A DNA stretch of 51,478 nt, from contig NZ_JMQI01000072.1 in assembly GCF_000695625.1 (NCBI RefSeq), forward strand, positions 1 to 51,478. Reading direction: 5' to 3'. The notes under the pieces were generated by a model. That model ran no database searches. It was not told where the DNA came from and worked only from the letters and a program-made list of their open reading frames with translations. The translations under genes and the position numbers were made by a program. The DNA is from Amycolatopsis rifamycinica. GTDB lineage: Bacteria > Actinomycetota > Actinomycetes > Mycobacteriales > Pseudonocardiaceae. How positions within the stretch are numbered: the first letter of the stretch is position 1; the number at the start of each line of letters is the position of its first letter. This document shows, in pieces, positions 1 through 9,128 of the stretch.

Positions 1-491
1 GGTTCTGCGCCGTCGGGTGCGAGGTGGGCGAGGATGCGGGCGCCGAGGGCGGCGACCTGCTTGTGTCCGGCTTTGGCGGCGAAGGTGAGCAGGTGGGTTT
101 CGGCGCTGTCGCGGTGTTCGCAGGGCACCTCGGCCAGGACTCCGGTGATCACGTCGATCATCGGAGTGCTCAGGCGACCGGTGCGGGCGGCGGCGCCGGT
201 GGCGGGAGCCAGGGCGGGAATCGGGGTGCCGTCGAGGTTGCGTCCGGGGTTGAGCAAGCGGGCACGTCGCACGAGCCGTTCGGCAGCGGGCTTGGGGACA
301 TCGCCGAGGTGTTCCAGCAACCGGGCGGCAGAGCGGTACCCGAACAGCTCCATCACTCCGCGCTGTTCGATTTCCACCAGCAGGGCACCAAGTTCCGCTT
401 CAGCAGACCGCATGCAGGCAAGCAACTCCCCGATGCGGTCGGCGAAAGCGACCGCATCCGAAGAGGAGGCGTGGGCTGCGTTGCTGGTCAT
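1..491 (-). CDS. DUF222 / 13E12-repeat family protein, N-terminal part (runs off the left edge)
   Basis: The minus strand from an ATG at 491 stays open to the window edge (163 codons). The N-terminus starts MTSNAAHASSSDAVAF and continues with a helical region around ELFGYRSAARLLEHLGD and RLVRRARLLNPGRNLDG. This is the pattern of the DUF222 domain of actinobacterial 13E12-repeat proteins. Those proteins usually end in an HNH nuclease domain, which would lie outside the window, so nuclease activity cannot be claimed. Such proteins are abundant, often multicopy, and of unclear role. The gene diverges from the serine hydrolase at 653. The family call rests on sequence flavour, with no decisive catalytic motif in view. 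Confidence 0.7.
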   Translation of the reverse strand, partial: MTSNAAHASSSDAVAFADRIGELLACMRSAEAELGALLVEIEQRGVMELFGYRSAARLLEHLGDVPKPAAERLVRRARLLNPGRNLDGTPIPALAPATGAAARTGRLSTPMIDVITGVLAEVPCEHRDSAETHLLTFAAKAGHKQVAALGARILAHLAPDGAE

Positions 492-652
492 ACCTCCAAG
501 CTACCGACGACCGAACACCAGTTCACCACTCGATCAGGTGGTGTCCAAAGAGAAGGCGCTGTGGTGCATCGAAGCCAGGTGCCGAAAGTAGGGGGTCGGA
601 CCCACCGTCCGACAGCAGCCCCAGCTACCCCGCGCTGCCTACGTTCACAGCC

Positions 653-2104
653 ATGACAAGGCTTCTCCTCGTCCTGGCCGCCGTCCTGCTGGCCACGGCA
701 ACCCCGACGGCAACCCCGACGGCAACCCCGGCCGAAGCAGCTCCGCCGGACGACATCGACAGCTACGTCCGCGCCTACCTCGACCACACCGATCTGCCCG
801 GCGCGACGATCGCCGTCACCCATGACGACGACGTCGTCCGCGTTGCCGGGTACGGGCACGATGCCGCCGGGGAGCCGCTGACCGCCGCGAGCCGGATGCC
901 GATCGCGTCGGTGAGCAAGTCCATGACCGCCTTCGCGGTCCTGCAACTGGCCGAAGCGGGGCGGCTCGGGCTGGACCAGCCCGTCACGCGGTACCTGCCC
1001 GCCTTCCGGCTCGCCGACCCCCGTGGCGCCAGGATCACCGTGCGGATGCTGCTCGACCAGACCTCCGGGATGGCCGACCAGGTCTTCCCCGACCTCAAAC
1101 GGGCGCAGCCGCACACCCTCGCCGAAGCCGTCAGCCGATTGTCGGAGGCCGGACTCGCCGGCGAGCCGGGCACGACGTTCCACTACCACAACCCGAACTA
1201 CCAGGTCGCCGCCCGGATCGTGGAGGTCGTGGCCGGGCAGCCGTTCGCGGACTACCTGGCCGGGCACCTCTTCCGGCCGCTGGGCATGACCGCCAGCTCC
1301 GCCGTGGACGGGCCGCCGGCCGGGACCGAGGGGTACGTCCGGGCCTTCGGGGCCGAGGTCCCGGTGTCCGAACCGGACTGGTTCACCGGCGGCAGCCACG
1401 GCGTGCTCAGCACCGCGGAGGACCTGGCGAAGTGGCTGCGAGCGCAGCGGGACGGTGACGGCGTGCTGTCGCCGGCGTCGGTCCGGCTGGCGCACACGCC
1501 CGCGCCCGGACGCGGCTACGCGCTGGGCTGGCGCGTCCAGGACGGACGGACGACCCACACCGGCGACTGGTTCTCCCACACCGCGGCGCAGGTGCTACTG
1601 CCCGGCGGGTACGGCATCGCCGTCGTGGCGAACACCGGGATGGCGCTGGACAACGAGGCCGAGCTGCTGGCCCAGGGCCTCGCGAGCCTGCTGGAGGGCG
1701 GCGCGCCGGAGCCCGCGTCGCCCGCGGGAGTGATCGCCGATCGGGTGCTCGGCGCGCTGGCCCTGGTCGCGGTGGGCCTCGCGGCCCTGGGTGTCCGGCG
1801 AGCCGGGCGGAGGCCCCGGTGGTGGCGGCTCGGGCCGCCGTTGCTGCCGCTGGTGCCCCTCGCGTTCCTGCCGCAGCTGCTCGGGTGGGTATTCGCCGGG
1901 CGGCAGGGTACCTACGTCCAGGTGCTCTACGTCTGGCCGGGACTGGTGGTTTCGCTCGGCGTGGTCGCGCTGGCGGGCCTGACCGTGGCCGTGGCCAGGG
2001 CGCGAGCCCTCGTGAGTGGCACGCGGAGCCGGGACCGGGAACAATCGGACGGGACGAGGGGAGACGCCCAGTGGGCATCGGCAAACAGACGAAGCGGATC
2101 CTGA
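653..2104 (+). CDS. Serine hydrolase of the beta-lactamase / penicillin-binding-protein-like family, membrane anchored
   Basis: The 483-residue protein has an N-terminal signal peptide (about 1-29, including a TPTATPTATP stretch) and a class C beta-lactamase-like domain (about 35-345). The SxxK motif is S86-K89 (SVSK). A YxN-type motif lies at Y178-N180, and an HTG motif follows in the GRTTHTGDW segment. After the domain come three hydrophobic segments (about 360-450), so the enzyme is probably held at the outer membrane face. Family members are DD-peptidases, esterases or beta-lactamases; the substrate cannot be told here. The 3' end overlaps the next gene by 34 bp, suggesting co-transcription. 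The proline/threonine linker is encoded by a short DNA repeat near 700-730. Confidence 0.88.
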   Translation: MTRLLLVLAAVLLATATPTATPTATPAEAAPPDDIDSYVRAYLDHTDLPGATIAVTHDDDVVRVAGYGHDAAGEPLTAASRMPIASVSKSMTAFAVLQLAEAGRLGLDQPVTRYLPAFRLADPRGARITVRMLLDQTSGMADQVFPDLKRAQPHTLAEAVSRLSEAGLAGEPGTTFHYHNPNYQVAARIVEVVAGQPFADYLAGHLFRPLGMTASSAVDGPPAGTEGYVRAFGAEVPVSEPDWFTGGSHGVLSTAEDLAKWLRAQRDGDGVLSPASVRLAHTPAPGRGYALGWRVQDGRTTHTGDWFSHTAAQVLLPGGYGIAVVANTGMALDNEAELLAQGLASLLEGGAPEPASPAGVIADRVLGALALVAVGLAALGVRRAGRRPRWWRLGPPLLPLVPLAFLPQLLGWVFAGRQGTYVQVLYVWPGLVVSLGVVALAGLTVAVARARALVSGTRSRDREQSDGTRGDAQWASANRRSGS

Positions 2105-2499
2105 TCACGGTGGCGGGAGGCATCCTGCTGGTGGTCGGGGTGCTGCTGCTCGTGCTGCCCGGCCCCGGGCTGCTGCTGGTGCTCGCCGGCCTGCTGCTGC
2201 TGGCGTCGGAGTTCCCGGCGCTCGAGCGGTACGTCGACCCGGTGCGCGACCGCGCCATGAAGGCGGCCGAGGACAGCGTGGCGTCGCCGCTGCGGATCGC
2301 CGGTTCGGTGCTGGCCGGGCTGGCGCTGCTGGCCGCGGGGATCGTGTGGGGCACGGTGAAGTCGCTGCCGTTCAGCGGCTGGAGCACCGGGTCGAGCCTG
2401 ATCCTGTCGTCGGTGATCCTGTTCGCGCTGCTCATCTGGAGCTACCGCCGGGTCAAGTCCCGCCACGAGGCCGGGACGAGGGCTTCGTCCGACCGGTAG
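2071..2499 (+). CDS. Small PGPGW-type transmembrane protein
   Basis: The 142-residue product begins at a GTG at 2071, preceded by a purine-rich GACGAGGGGAG ribosome site. It has two hydrophobic segments near the N-terminus split by LPGPGLLLVLAGL, which is the PGPGW/TIGR02611 signature, followed by a short soluble loop (SEFPALERYVDPVRDRAMKAAED) and two more hydrophobic helices. A basic C-terminal tail (RRVKSRHEAG) follows. The function of the family is unknown. The start lies inside the 3' end of the preceding hydrolase gene in another frame, so translation is probably coupled. A longer in-frame extension upstream to 1819 is only the read-through of the hydrolase gene and was not used. Confidence 0.82.
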   Translation: MGIGKQTKRILITVAGGILLVVGVLLLVLPGPGLLLVLAGLLLLASEFPALERYVDPVRDRAMKAAEDSVASPLRIAGSVLAGLALLAAGIVWGTVKSLPFSGWSTGSSLILSSVILFALLIWSYRRVKSRHEAGTRASSDR

Positions 2500-2509
2500 C
2501 CTCGGCGCC

Positions 2510-3151
2510 ATGAGCGCCGGATTCCAGCGCGCCCGCCGTCCCGAGCAGGTCGAGGTGCGCCGGCGGGCCATCCTCGCCGCGGCGAGGGAGCTGCTCGCCG
2601 AGCGCCCGGTCGCCGACATCAGCCTGCGGGAGCTCAGCTGCCGGGTCGGGCTGGCGAAGTCGAACGTGATCCGGTACTTCGACAGCCGCGAGGCGATCTT
2701 CCTCGAGGTCCTCGACAGCACCTGGACGGCGTGGCTCGACGACCTGGACGAGGCGCTCGGCGAGCCCGGTCCGGCGGAGCCCGGCTTCGCGCGCGAGGCG
2801 CGGGTCGCCGGCACGATCGCGGCGACGCTGACCGGCCGCCGGGTGCTGTGCGAGCTGCTGAGTTCGATGGCGCCGGTGCTGGAGCGCAACATCCCGGCGG
2901 AGTTCGCCCGCAGCTTCAGACGCCGGGCCGGCGCGAACACCGAGCGGCTGGGCGAGCTGGTGCGCGTCCGGGTGCCGGAGCTGCCGCCCGAAGCGGCCCG
3001 GCACTTCGCCGGCGGGGTCGTCGTCCTGCTGTCCGGCTCGTGGCCCGCCGCCCACCCGACGGCGGCCGTGGCGGCCGTCGAGCAGAGGCAGGCGTTCACG
3101 CTGGCGGAGGGGCTGACGAACCTGCTGGCGGGCCTGGTCGCACGGCAGTGA
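2510..3151 (+). CDS. TetR/AcrR family transcriptional regulator
   Basis: This 213-residue protein has a typical TetR DNA-binding domain at about residues 15-65: RRRAILAAARELLAERPVAD, then ISLRELSCRVGLAKSNVIRYF as the helix-turn-helix. The C-terminal ligand domain is of the type with a conserved R-VLCELLSS-APVLERN segment, as in TetR proteins annotated with a TetR_C_17-like domain. It starts 10 bp after the PGPGW gene, so it may be the last gene of the serine hydrolase operon and control it. No clear palindromic operator was found in the 492-652 region. The stop codon lies inside a long inverted repeat that should act as terminator. Confidence 0.88.
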   Translation: MSAGFQRARRPEQVEVRRRAILAAARELLAERPVADISLRELSCRVGLAKSNVIRYFDSREAIFLEVLDSTWTAWLDDLDEALGEPGPAEPGFAREARVAGTIAATLTGRRVLCELLSSMAPVLERNIPAEFARSFRRRAGANTERLGELVRVRVPELPPEAARHFAGGVVVLLSGSWPAAHPTAAVAAVEQRQAFTLAEGLTNLLAGLVARQ

Positions 3152-3187
3152 CGGCGGTGACGGCCACCGTGGCCGTCACCGCCGTCA
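3149..3187. terminator. Bidirectional terminator-like inverted repeat between convergent genes
   Basis: A perfect inverted repeat with 19-bp arms (3149-3167 and 3169-3187) and a single central base sits between the TetR stop codon, which it contains, and the 3' end of the convergent secreted protein gene at 3195. The arms read TGACGGCGGTGACGGCCAC and its complement. Without a T-run it fits the U-less terminators usual in actinomycetes and could serve both strands. Confidence 0.75.
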
Positions 3188-3194
3188 CGAGCCG

Positions 3195-5573
3195 TCAGAC
3201 CGCGCGCACCCCCGGTCGCGCCGCGCGGGCGTCCGGGTCGACGGAGAAGCTGGTGTACGACGTGTCCGTGCGTTGCCCGGCCGCGTTGGCGCTCCACGCG
3301 TACAGGGACAACCGCATCCTGGTCTCCGTCGCCGGTGCCGTGAACTCGAACGTCCCCGTGCCGTCCGTGCCCGGCCGGACCGCCACATCCGGCCCGGTTT
3401 CGCCGTTCGCGGTGAGCCGGTAGCCGTACGAAGCCAGACCCGGCTGGACCGGCGTGAGCGTGCAGTGGACCACCTGGCCGGGCCGGGCGCCGCCGGTCAG
3501 GTCACAGGCGAGCGGCGGGGCGGCCGACTTCGGGGAGAAGGAGTAGTACCCCGGCCGCGACACCGAGCCGTCGGCGAACGTGCTCGTCACGGTGAGGTAC
3601 TGGGTGCTGGTGGTGAGCGGCGTCAAGGCGACGCTCGCCGTGCCGTCCGGCCCGGCGGGCACCGTGCCCGACTCGCCCCCGTAGAGCGAGTACGCGTAGC
3701 TGACGACACCCGGCAGCGGGGACGAGAACGTGAACGTCCCCGGTGTGGTGACGTAGCCGCCCTGGCAACACGAGGGGAAGTCGGTGCTCGTCACCACCGG
3801 GCCGTTCGTGGCCACCGACACGTAGGTTTCCTCCGTCGCCGAGACCAGCCCGGCCGCGGTTGTGGTGTGCGCGTTGAGCCAGTGGCTGTACGGCGTTTCC
3901 GGCACGATCGTGACCTGCGCGGTGCCGTCCGGTCCCACCGGGATCGTCACCGGTTCGCCGCCGTCCCAGTCGTAGGTGAACGACACCGAGCCCGGCAGCG
4001 TGGCGTGCAGCGTGAAGACGGCGGGCTTGCCGACCATCGTGCCGGCGGGCACGTCGATCACCGGCAGTCCCCGGTCGACGTCGAGCCGGCCGCCACCGGG
4101 ACCGGACAGGTTCCCGTTGGTCATCCGTGCGCGCACGCTGACGTCGTAGGACTTCGTGACGTCGGTCGGCGTGACGGTGATCGTGGCGGTGCCCTCCGGG
4201 CCCGCGGGCAGCGTGGTTTCGGCCCCGTCGTCGATCTTGTAGACGTACTCGGTGGCGCCGTCGGTGCCGTGCGGGCCGAACGTGCACTGCCGGGTTTCGC
4301 CCAGGAAGGCCCGGGCCGGGGTGCAGGTCATCGAGGGGCCGTTGCGGGCCACGAAGAACCGGTAGTCACCGGACGGCCCGCTGTTCCCGGCCGCGTCCAC
4401 GCCGCGTGCGGACATGCTCATCGGCCCGTCGCTGCGCGGGGTGTACCGGACCGTCGCCGTGCCGCCGGGCCGGTCGGCCGCGACGTAGCCGCTGTCGGTG
4501 TAGCCGGCCTGCCACTGGAAGCCGACGATCTGGGTGTCCCCGCCCGCGTCGAGGGTGAAGTCGCCCGGGATGCCGATGCCGCCCTTGCCGGGAACTTCGT
4601 ACACGTAGTCGGTCGAGGTGACCGCCGGTGCCGTGGCCGGTGCCGAGAAGTCGGTGGTGAACCGGCAGGTCTCGCTCCACGCGCTGGTGGCGAGCGAGTC
4701 CTTCGCGCGGACCTGCCAGGCGTAGGTGACGCCGTCGGCGAGCTGCGCGTCGGGGTCGTAGTACGCCTCGGTGCCGTTGACGTAGCTGTCGATGCCGGTC
4801 GCGCGCCGGTCCGGGTGGTCGACCGGCCACCAGGCGAACTCGGCGGAGAAGCTGTAGTCGTCCGGATCGCTGGTCCGCGCCGTCATCGCCGCGCCCCCGC
4901 GCTGGACCAGCGGGGCGTCCGCGCAGGCGTGCTGACCCGTCTTGAGGTTCGCCGGCGTCGTCGGCGGCTGGTTCTTCTGCATGCTCACCGACAGCACCGG
5001 ACGGTACGTGCGGCCGAACCGCGGGTCGTACTGCTGTTCGTCGGGCAGGCGCAGCACCAGCGTCAGGGCCGTGCGGCCGGCGTCGATCGCCTGCTGCAGC
5101 TGCGGTTCCGCGTCCCAGCCGACGTACTCGGCCGGGCACCCGGCGGGGTCGCTCCGGCCGGACAGCGCGCCCAGCTCGCGCGGCTGGTCGGCCCACGTCG
5201 GCGCCTTCTTCGCCGGCGCGGTCACGCGCAGCTCGGTGCCGCGCGGTGCCGTGCAGTCGGCTACCGCGGTCTCCCCGGTGGTCAGCCGCGCGTCGAGCAC
5301 CGTGGCGCCGCGCAGGTTGGACAGGTCGAAGGTGAAGTAGGACTTCGTGACGTGCTTCTTGTGGTCGGCCGTGACTTTCGCGCCGATCGGCGCGTCACCG
5401 GCCGGGTTGACGAACGCCGTCTTCGGCGCGGCCGAGTCGACATAGGACCAGGACGACGAGCGGAGCGTCAGGTACTCCGAGGCCGACGCCGGGATCGCCG
5501 TGCCGGCCAAGAGCAGTGCCGCCGTGGCGGCGATGGTGGTCGCTTTCGATCTTCCGGAGCCCAAAAGGCTCAC
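3195..5573 (-). CDS. Secreted DNRLRE-like / Ig-like repeat protein
   Basis: The product of about 792 residues has a signal peptide (hydrophobic TTIAATAALLLAGTAIP, cleavage after PASA). Next comes a DNRLRE-like beta domain (about 35-215: SSSWSYVDSA, KSYFTFDLSNLRGATVLDA), then an FN3-like segment ending SAWSETCRF. At least four C-terminal repeats of roughly 90 residues follow, each containing a P(A/V)GP(D/E)GTA core. No catalytic motif is seen, so it looks like a cell-surface or extracellular adhesive/structural protein. The start is uncertain: GTG at 5573 abuts a G-rich stretch, and TTG at 5564 has better Shine-Dalgarno spacing. An upstream ATG at 5630 would put a charged non-signal stretch in front and cross the palindrome at 5591-5618. 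Confidence 0.78.
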   Translation of the reverse strand: MSLLGSGRSKATTIAATAALLLAGTAIPASASEYLTLRSSSWSYVDSAAPKTAFVNPAGDAPIGAKVTADHKKHVTKSYFTFDLSNLRGATVLDARLTTGETAVADCTAPRGTELRVTAPAKKAPTWADQPRELGALSGRSDPAGCPAEYVGWDAEPQLQQAIDAGRTALTLVLRLPDEQQYDPRFGRTYRPVLSVSMQKNQPPTTPANLKTGQHACADAPLVQRGGAAMTARTSDPDDYSFSAEFAWWPVDHPDRRATGIDSYVNGTEAYYDPDAQLADGVTYAWQVRAKDSLATSAWSETCRFTTDFSAPATAPAVTSTDYVYEVPGKGGIGIPGDFTLDAGGDTQIVGFQWQAGYTDSGYVAADRPGGTATVRYTPRSDGPMSMSARGVDAAGNSGPSGDYRFFVARNGPSMTCTPARAFLGETRQCTFGPHGTDGATEYVYKIDDGAETTLPAGPEGTATITVTPTDVTKSYDVSVRARMTNGNLSGPGGGRLDVDRGLPVIDVPAGTMVGKPAVFTLHATLPGSVSFTYDWDGGEPVTIPVGPDGTAQVTIVPETPYSHWLNAHTTTAAGLVSATEETYVSVATNGPVVTSTDFPSCCQGGYVTTPGTFTFSSPLPGVVSYAYSLYGGESGTVPAGPDGTASVALTPLTTSTQYLTVTSTFADGSVSRPGYYSFSPKSAAPPLACDLTGGARPGQVVHCTLTPVQPGLASYGYRLTANGETGPDVAVRPGTDGTGTFEFTAPATETRMRLSLYAWSANAAGQRTDTSYTSFSVDPDARAARPGVRAV

Positions 5574-5590
5574 CCCCTGAGACGCGATGA

Positions 5591-5618
5591 CCCGGGGACC
5601 GCGATCGCGGTCCCCGGG
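5591..5618. terminator. 28-bp perfect palindrome, terminator of the sugar operon
   Basis: A perfect 28-bp palindrome (half-site CCCGGGGACCGCGA) lies 32 bp beyond the stop codon of the GH2 gene and just upstream of the next minus-strand gene. The position suits termination of the five-gene sugar operon. It would also insulate the secreted repeat protein gene at 3195-5573. Confidence 0.7.
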
Positions 5619-5649
5619 CCGAACACGCACCGGAAGTGCCGGAGGTTGC

Positions 5650-8124
5650 CTACTTCCCGCTGGAGTACAGCGCGCTCACGTCCGCGTCGGACAGCGCCCG
5701 GTCGTAGACGTGGACCTGGTCGACGGCCCCGTTGAGGTAGTCGACCGGGCCGCCGCCGTACTTGCCGCGGCCGATCACCGTGTGGCCCGTGGACGCTTCG
5801 CCGAGGCAGACGCTCTTCGTGGCGGCCAGCTGACCGTCGACGTACAGCTTGAGCGTGCCCGACGCCGCGTCGCGGACGCCGACGACGTGGTACCAGCGGT
5901 TCGCTTCCGGAGCCGTGGGTGCCAGGGCCCGCGTGCCCACGAAGCTCATCGCCAGCCGGTGGTCCGCGCCCGAGTACTGCAGGAAGAACGCGCTGTTGCT
6001 GTCGCCGTCCTGGCTCACCACGGTCTGGAAGCCGTCACCCACGGCGTTGAACTTCACCCACGCCGCCGCGCTGTAGCTGCCTTCGGTGTTCACCAGCGCC
6101 GCGCCGGTGTCGGCGTACTGGCCGGAACCGTTGGTGGCCAACGCCGAACCGCTCTTCCCGGCCGTCCAGGACGCGCCGCCGGCGAGCGTCGCGTCGTGGC
6201 TGCCGACTACGTCTTCCGCGACCGTGCCCGCGTTCTCGTCGAACGGGTACGCGGCGATGCCGTCGATCCCGGGTGTGCCGGCGGGCACCGACGGCCCGGA
6301 AACGGGAGCGCCGGTGGCGCCCTTGATCACCGCGAGGTTCGCCGCGCGGACCGCCGCGAAGTCCATCTTCTTCACCTGCCGGTCGTAGGTGAAGAAGCCG
6401 TTGACCTCCTTCTCGACGTCGGTGGTCTGCGTGTAGACGCCCGCGGACACCCCGCACCGCTGGGCGACCAGCAGCAGGCGCTGCTGGAGCTCGCCGTAGC
6501 GCCGGGTGAGCGTCGCGCTGTCGGGCTCCATCTCGTAGGCGAAGCTGCCCGCCGCGTCGAACTCGTGCCCGGCGACCTTGAGGCCGAGGCCGCCGTACTC
6601 GCCGTCGACCGCCGCGCGCGTGCCGGTCTGCATCGGCGTGCCCGGGCCGGTGTAGCTGTGGTCGTCGTAGATGTCACCGCGTCCGCTGTCCGGTTCGGAC
6701 CGGCAGCAGTTGACGCCGGACTCCGCGTTCACCAGGCGCGAGGGGTCCCAGGACTTGACCAGGTCGGCGATGCGGCCGACCTCGTAGTCGCCCCAGCCTT
6801 CGTTGAACGGCACCCACGTGACGATCGACGGGAAGCTGCGGTGCTGGTCGATCATCCGCTTCATCTCGGACTCGTAGTTGACGCGCGCGGCCGCGGACGG
6901 CTCGACGTCGTCCTTCATCGCCGGCATGTCCTGCCACACCAGCAACCCGAGCTTGTCGGCGTAGTAGTACCAGCGGTCCGGCTCGACCTTGATGTGCTTG
7001 CGCACCATGTTGAAGCCGAGCGCCTTCTCCTGCTCCAGGTCGAACTTGAGCGCCGCGTCGGTCGGCGCGGTGTAGATGCCGTCCGGCCAGAAGCCCTGGT
7101 CGAGCGGGCCGACCTGCATGACGAACTTGCCGTTGAGCAGCATCCGCTGCTTGCCGTCGGCGGTCTTGCCGAGGCCGATCGACCGGATGCCGAAGTACGA
7201 GCCGACCTCGTCGCCCGACGGGACGAGCTTCACCCGCAGGTCGTAGAGGAACGGGTCGTCCGGCGACCACAGGTGCGGCCGGTCCACCTTGAGCTTCAGC
7301 GGCTTGTTCGCGTCCCCGGACACGCGCCCCACGGGACGGCCGTGGTCGTAGGCGACGGCTTCGACGCGCTGCTTGACCGGCCCGCCGACCACGGCGTTCA
7401 CCGTGACCGAACCGGACGCGACGTCCGGCGTGAGGTCGAGGCGGTCGATGCGCGCGGGCGCCACCGGCTCCATCCAGACGGTCTGCCAGATGCCCGACGA
7501 CGGCGTGTAGAAGATGCCGTCCCCGGGGGTGCGCTGCTTGCCGATCGGCTGCCCGCCCTGGTCGTTCGGGTCGGCGACGCCGACCACGATCTCCTGCGCC
7601 TTCTTGGTGGTCAGCGCGTCGGTGACGTCCACCGACCAGGCGTCGTACCCGCCGGTGTGGCGGCCGACGGTCCGGCCGTTGACGATGACCGTGGCGTCGT
7701 AGTCGACGGCCTGGAAGTGCAGCAGCAGCCGCTGTCCCTTGCCGACCTGCCAGGTCTTCGGCACCTCGAAGGTGCGGCGGTACCACATGTTCGTCTCGTG
7801 GCGCATGATCCCGGACAGCGCGGACTCGACCGGGTACGGCACGAGGATGCGCTCGCCGAGCGTCCTGCCCACGGGCGCGGCCTCACCCGGGGCCGCCTTG
7901 GCGAATTCCCAGACGCCGTTGAGGTTCTGCCACCTGTCGCGGGTCAGCTGCGGTCTCGGGTAGTCGGGCAGGGCGTTGGCGGGGGAGACGTCGTTCGTCC
8001 ACGGCGTGGACAGCGGCGGGGTGAGCCGTTGCCACTGGGGTGGGGACTCGGCGTGCGCGGCGGGGACCGCGAGCCCCGTGAGGGCCAGTGCCAGCACGGC
8101 GGCCAGTCGGGCAGGGCGGAACAT
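5650..8124 (-). CDS. Secreted glycoside hydrolase family 2 enzyme with C-terminal LamG domain
   Basis: This 824-residue enzyme starts at ATG 8124 behind a strong AGGAGG site. It has a signal peptide (1-25, cleavage after AHA) and a GH2 sugar-binding jelly-roll domain (about 60-220: NLNGVWEF, MWYRRTFEVP). An immunoglobulin-like domain and a TIM barrel (about 325-600) follow. The acid/base motif is FNEGWG with E442, and the likely nucleophile is E509 in DGEYGG. The C-terminal 200 residues form a LamG/concanavalin-like domain (SYSAAAWVKF, LKLYVDGQL, GAVDQVHVYDRAL). It is the last gene of the ABC transporter operon, 29 bp after the permease, so it probably releases the sugar that the transporter imports. 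Beta-galactosidase, beta-glucuronidase or galactofuranosidase activity are all possible within GH2. Confidence 0.9.
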   Translation of the reverse strand: MFRPARLAAVLALALTGLAVPAAHAESPPQWQRLTPPLSTPWTNDVSPANALPDYPRPQLTRDRWQNLNGVWEFAKAAPGEAAPVGRTLGERILVPYPVESALSGIMRHETNMWYRRTFEVPKTWQVGKGQRLLLHFQAVDYDATVIVNGRTVGRHTGGYDAWSVDVTDALTTKKAQEIVVGVADPNDQGGQPIGKQRTPGDGIFYTPSSGIWQTVWMEPVAPARIDRLDLTPDVASGSVTVNAVVGGPVKQRVEAVAYDHGRPVGRVSGDANKPLKLKVDRPHLWSPDDPFLYDLRVKLVPSGDEVGSYFGIRSIGLGKTADGKQRMLLNGKFVMQVGPLDQGFWPDGIYTAPTDAALKFDLEQEKALGFNMVRKHIKVEPDRWYYYADKLGLLVWQDMPAMKDDVEPSAAARVNYESEMKRMIDQHRSFPSIVTWVPFNEGWGDYEVGRIADLVKSWDPSRLVNAESGVNCCRSEPDSGRGDIYDDHSYTGPGTPMQTGTRAAVDGEYGGLGLKVAGHEFDAAGSFAYEMEPDSATLTRRYGELQQRLLLVAQRCGVSAGVYTQTTDVEKEVNGFFTYDRQVKKMDFAAVRAANLAVIKGATGAPVSGPSVPAGTPGIDGIAAYPFDENAGTVAEDVVGSHDATLAGGASWTAGKSGSALATNGSGQYADTGAALVNTEGSYSAAAWVKFNAVGDGFQTVVSQDGDSNSAFFLQYSGADHRLAMSFVGTRALAPTAPEANRWYHVVGVRDAASGTLKLYVDGQLAATKSVCLGEASTGHTVIGRGKYGGGPVDYLNGAVDQVHVYDRALSDADVSALYSSGK

Positions 8125-8153
8125 CGGTGAACCTCCTGGTGGGGGACGAGGGT

Positions 8154-9128
8154 TCAGCGGGTGCGGGAGCGCGCGAGCAGGCGCTGGATCACCACGACGA
8201 CGAGCAGGAAGGCCCCGCTCACCACCGTCTGGTAGTTGGAGTCGAGGGTGCCGATCTGGTTGATGACGTTCTGGATGAGCGTGCGCAGCAGCACGCCGAC
8301 GAGCGTGCCGATGATGGTTCCGGCGCCGCCGGTGAGCAGCGTGCCGCCGATGACGACGACGGAGATCGCGTCGAGTTCGGTGCCGACGCCGATCACCGTG
8401 ACGCCGGACTGCAGGTACGCGGCGGTGAGGATGCCCGCCACGCCGGCGAGCGCGCCGCTGAGCGTGTAGAGGCTGATCTTGGTGCGGGCCACCGGGAGGC
8501 CCATCAGCACCGCCGACTGCTCGGCGCCGCCGATGGCGAACACGGACTGGCCGAACCGGGTGCGGCGCAACAGCAAACCGCCGAGCGCGAACAGGACCAG
8601 CGTCAGGTACACCGGGACGCCGATGCCGAAGATCGTGCCCTGCCCGAGCCAGAGGAACGCCGAGCCGGGGTCCACTTTGTACGTCGTCGCGCCCTCGGCG
8701 GTCAGGGCCAGCAGGAGTCCCCTGGCGAACAGCAGGGACGCCAGCGTGACGATGAACGGCGCCATCCCGGTGCGGGCGATGAGCAGGCCGTTGACGAACC
8801 CGATCAGCGAACACACCGCCAGGGGCAGCAGGATCGCCACGACGAGCCCGTACTGGGCGCCGTAGGCGGCGAGGACGCCGCCGAGCGCGTAGTTCGAGCC
8901 GACCGAGAGGTCGATGCCGCCGGAGATGATCACGAACGTCATGCCGAGCGCGATCACCGCGAGGAACGACCCCTGCAGCACCAGGTTGCGCAGGTTGTCC
9001 GCGCTGCCGAAGTGCGGGAACGCGAACCACGCCGCGGCGATGCCGAGGACGAGCACGACGGCCGCGCCCTGGCGTTGCAGGACTCCGGCGAACGCCGCGC
9101 CCGAGGCAGTGGTGGTCTGGGCGGTCAT
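8154..9128 (-). CDS. Sugar ABC transporter permease (YjfF-like)
   Basis: The 324-residue, very hydrophobic protein (about 8-10 helices) has the branched-permease signature FVIISGGIDLSVGSNYALGG and the C-terminal SVVVIGGTLLTGGAGTIIGT. Both are typical of ribose/galactofuranose-type ABC permeases (BPD_transp_2). The start ATG at 9128 overlaps the stop of the preceding permease by 4 bp (ATGA), so the two are translationally coupled. Heterodimeric permease pairs like this are characteristic of the YtfT/YjfF system. The longer open frame running upstream to 10037 is the first permease read out of frame and was trimmed. Confidence 0.9.
   Translation of the reverse strand: MTAQTTTASGAAFAGVLQRQGAAVVLVLGIAAAWFAFPHFGSADNLRNLVLQGSFLAVIALGMTFVIISGGIDLSVGSNYALGGVLAAYGAQYGLVVAILLPLAVCSLIGFVNGLLIARTGMAPFIVTLASLLFARGLLLALTAEGATTYKVDPGSAFLWLGQGTIFGIGVPVYLTLVLFALGGLLLRRTRFGQSVFAIGGAEQSAVLMGLPVARTKISLYTLSGALAGVAGILTAAYLQSGVTVIGVGTELDAISVVVIGGTLLTGGAGTIIGTLVGVLLRTLIQNVINQIGTLDSNYQTVVSGAFLLVVVVIQRLLARSRTR

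Noticed and set aside
24..656. Plus-strand frame at the left edge
   Set aside because: Opposite the DUF222 protein, with no family resemblance and no ribosome site.
3273..5735. Long plus-strand open frame of 820 codons opposite the secreted repeat protein
   Set aside because: Arg/Gly/Val-rich composition with no domain pattern; the minus strand carries a signal peptide and recognisable beta domains. High GC makes antisense frames stay open.
5587..8130. 847-codon plus-strand frame opposite the GH2 gene
   Set aside because: Pure antisense shadow; the minus strand has GH2 catalytic motifs and a strong ribosome site.
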